DNA from: Clostridium sp. KNHs214
Lineage (GTDB): Bacteria > Bacillota > Clostridia > Clostridiales > Clostridiaceae
Reading direction: 5' to 3'
DNA length: 64,000 nt
Assembly: GCF_000744935.1 (NCBI RefSeq)
Contig: NZ_JQMW01000009.1
Coordinates: forward strand, 558,001-622,000
The translations under genes and the position numbers were made by a program. Of this stretch, positions 62,515-64,000 are shown piece by piece. The stretch's first letter is position 1. Each line of letters begins with the position of its first letter. Under the pieces are notes generated by a model that worked only from the letters and a program-made list of their open reading frames with translations, had not been told where the DNA came from and did no database searches.

Positions 62515-63238
62515 CGTAATAAAAAATGAAAATGCAAAAGCCCTAGGTGAAAAGGAAATAATCGTAGACTATGTGCCTAAAAAGAATATCAGTATAAACT
62601 CGGATAATAATGCAGAAAATGAATCTTATAATAGACTAGCGACATCTATAGTGGAAACTGCCAGGAGTAAAAGTGATGAAATAATAAGAAACGCTTATGA
62701 AGAAGTGGCAAAAGTTCAAATGAAAGCTGAAGAACAGGGATATAAAAATGGATATGACAATGGATATGCAAAAGGTTATGAAGAAGGCTATAGAAAGGCT
62801 TTGGAGGAGGCTTATGATGAAGCTTCTGCTATAAGAGAAGATGCTAGTAATATAATAAGAGATGCTAAAAAGCAATATGAGATGTATTTAGAGGAAAAGA
62901 CTGGAAATATAAAAGAACTTATGTCAGAAATAGTTTCAAATGTATTAAAAAAAGAAATGGAATCTGAAGACACAATTATTAATTTAATAAAAGAAACAAT
63001 AAGGGAATCTAGAAATGCAGAGACCTTCATAATTAAATGCAATAGCATTCATGAAAAAGAATTAAAAGACAAAGTGGATTTATGGAAATTATCCTTAGGA
63101 GTTAAAGGAGAAATTTTTATAGTTGCTGATGACTTTCTAGAAAATGCACAAATTATTATAGAGAAGGACAATGGAAAAGTAGAAATACATATAGAGGATT
63201 CCATGGAAAAAATTAAAGACATAATTTTAAATTCTTGA
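62498..63238 (+). CDS. fliH: FliH regulator of the FliI export ATPase
   Basis: About 246 residues from ATG 62498 (GGTGGAG upstream; a GTG at 62489 overlaps the site). It has the Gly-repeat helix typical of FliH (EEQGYKNGYDNGYAKGYEEGYRKALEEA) and a C-terminal FliH domain (LVSNVLKKEMESEDTIINLIKETI-like). It overlaps fliG by 17 bases, so it is probably translationally coupled, and fliI follows at 15 bases. Confidence 0.9.
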   Translation: MQSSFNVIKNENAKALGEKEIIVDYVPKKNISINSDNNAENESYNRLATSIVETARSKSDEIIRNAYEEVAKVQMKAEEQGYKNGYDNGYAKGYEEGYRKALEEAYDEASAIREDASNIIRDAKKQYEMYLEEKTGNIKELMSEIVSNVLKKEMESEDTIINLIKETIRESRNAETFIIKCNSIHEKELKDKVDLWKLSLGVKGEIFIVADDFLENAQIIIEKDNGKVEIHIEDSMEKIKDIILNS

Positions 63239-63253
63239 AAGGAATGAGACTTC

Positions 63254-64000
63254 TTGATTAATATAGATTTTCAAAAAATATTAAAAGAAGTTAAAAATAC
63301 AAATTTTACCTATGAAGAGGGAAAAGTTAAAAATGTAATAGGTTTAACTATAGAAGTACAAGGAATAAAGGCTTTTATAGGTGAAGTGTGTACAATATAT
63401 AATGAAAAAAATTATCCTATAAATTGTGAAGTAGTTGGATTTAAGGAGCAAAATGTAATATTGATGCCTCTTGGAGAACTGGTGGGGATATCCCCAGGAT
63501 GTAAAGTAGTACCTGGTGGAAGACCTTTAAGTGTTAAATGTTCTGATGAGCTTTTGGGAAAGGTTTTAGATGGTATTGGAACCCCTTTGAATTCAGAAGA
63601 ATTAAAGCAAGGCTATATGTATCCATTAGATACAGAACCACCAGATCCTCTTAATAGGAGGAGGATTAAAGAAGTTATTCCTACTGGAGTAAGGGCGATA
63701 GATGGATTCTTAACCTGCGGAGAAGGTCAAAGAATTGGTATATTTGCAGGAAGTGGAGTGGGAAAGAGTACTACTTTAGGTATGATAGCTAGAGAAGCTA
63801 AGGCTGATGTGAATATTATTGCTCTAGTTGGAGAAAGAGGTAGGGAAGTTTTAGATTTTATCGAAAAAGATTTAGGAGAAGAGGGAATGAAAAAATCTGT
63901 TATTGTTTGTGCTACTTCAGATAAACCAGCCTTGGTTAGGCTCAAAGGAGCTTTTACAGCCACAGCAATAGCAGAATATTTTAGAGATAAAGGCAAAAAG
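63254..64000 (+). CDS. fliI: FliI flagellar export ATPase, cut by window end
   Basis: TTG start at 63254, 9 bases after AAAGGAATG; the frame is open to the end of the window (249 codons of an expected about 440). It has the beta-barrel start KVKNVIGLTIEVQGIKAFIGE, LGKVLDGIGTPLN, DPPDPLNRRRI-type loop and VRAIDGFLTCGEGQRIGIFAGSGVGKST (Walker A), then NIIALVGERGREV. It drives export of flagellar proteins with FliH. C-terminal half lies outside the window. Confidence 0.95.
   Translation, partial: MINIDFQKILKEVKNTNFTYEEGKVKNVIGLTIEVQGIKAFIGEVCTIYNEKNYPINCEVVGFKEQNVILMPLGELVGISPGCKVVPGGRPLSVKCSDELLGKVLDGIGTPLNSEELKQGYMYPLDTEPPDPLNRRRIKEVIPTGVRAIDGFLTCGEGQRIGIFAGSGVGKSTTLGMIAREAKADVNIIALVGERGREVLDFIEKDLGEEGMKKSVIVCATSDKPALVRLKGAFTATAIAEYFRDKGKK

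Overview
The window is low-GC, gene-dense DNA, almost all on the + strand, with clostridial AGGAGG-type ribosome binding sites, frequent ATA/AGA codons, a large one-piece pyruvate:ferredoxin oxidoreductase and a Gram-positive type chemotaxis set (CheC, CheD, FliY, FliW/CsrA). It looks like a motile anaerobic Clostridium sensu stricto. The species cannot be fixed from sequence reading alone.

Layout. (1) 1-6.7 kb: housekeeping genes (flavodoxin, PFOR, a tiny basic peptide, a DUF1292 protein with a Cys/His-rich head, a HAD phosphatase, a class IV aminotransferase). (2) 6.7-17.2 kb: a chemotaxis and switch operon behind a sigma-28-like promoter: fapA-like, cheW, cheD, cheB, cheR, cheA, cheC, cheY, cheW, fliM, fliY. 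fliY carries an in-frame TGA. (3) 17.2-29.4 kb: a late flagellar operon starting at a second sigma-28 promoter: flgM, flgN, flgK, an enlarged flgL, fliW, csrA, flaG, a small unknown, fliS, a fliT-like gene, fliD and the main flagellin. A group I intron plus tnpB composite (IStron) sits exactly between fliW and csrA; its tnpB also carries an in-frame TGA. (4) 29.4-40.5 kb: a nonulosonic acid (pseudaminic-acid-like) flagellin glycosylation cluster: Maf, PseB, PseC, a cytidylyltransferase, two formyltransferase-like proteins, PseI, a PIG-L deacetylase, PseG and a radical SAM/SPASM protein.

(5) 40.5-58.5 kb: a patchwork accessory region built from duplicated flagellin units. It holds two nearly identical yjfB genes, an EFR1-type flavodoxin/ferredoxin protein, a Fic protein with an inverted repeat over its promoter, a possible group II intron scrap, a second flagellin, a coiled-coil repeat protein, a complete Wadjet-type (JetD-A-B-C) SMC defence operon, decayed copies of the EFR1 and flagellin genes, a flagellin carrying an HExxH metallopeptidase in its variable region (flagellinolysin type), and two divergent flagellin paralogues. 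A short GTAAC-n-GTTAC palindrome recurs through this region. (6) 58.5 kb to the end: the basal-body and export operon flgB, flgC, fliE, fliF, fliG, fliH and a fliI cut by the window edge.

Most genes serve one organelle. Sigma-28-like promoters were found before fapA/che, flgM, the main flagellin, the glycosylation cluster, yjfB and two accessory flagellins. FliW and CsrA would control flagellin translation, and a GGA-loop hairpin is visible in the main flagellin leader. The glycosylation genes would decorate the filament. The accessory flagellins would diversify it, including one predicted to be proteolytic. Mobile and defence DNA (IStron, Wadjet, Fic) has inserted into this locus, and two or three flagellar genes show lesions worth verifying.
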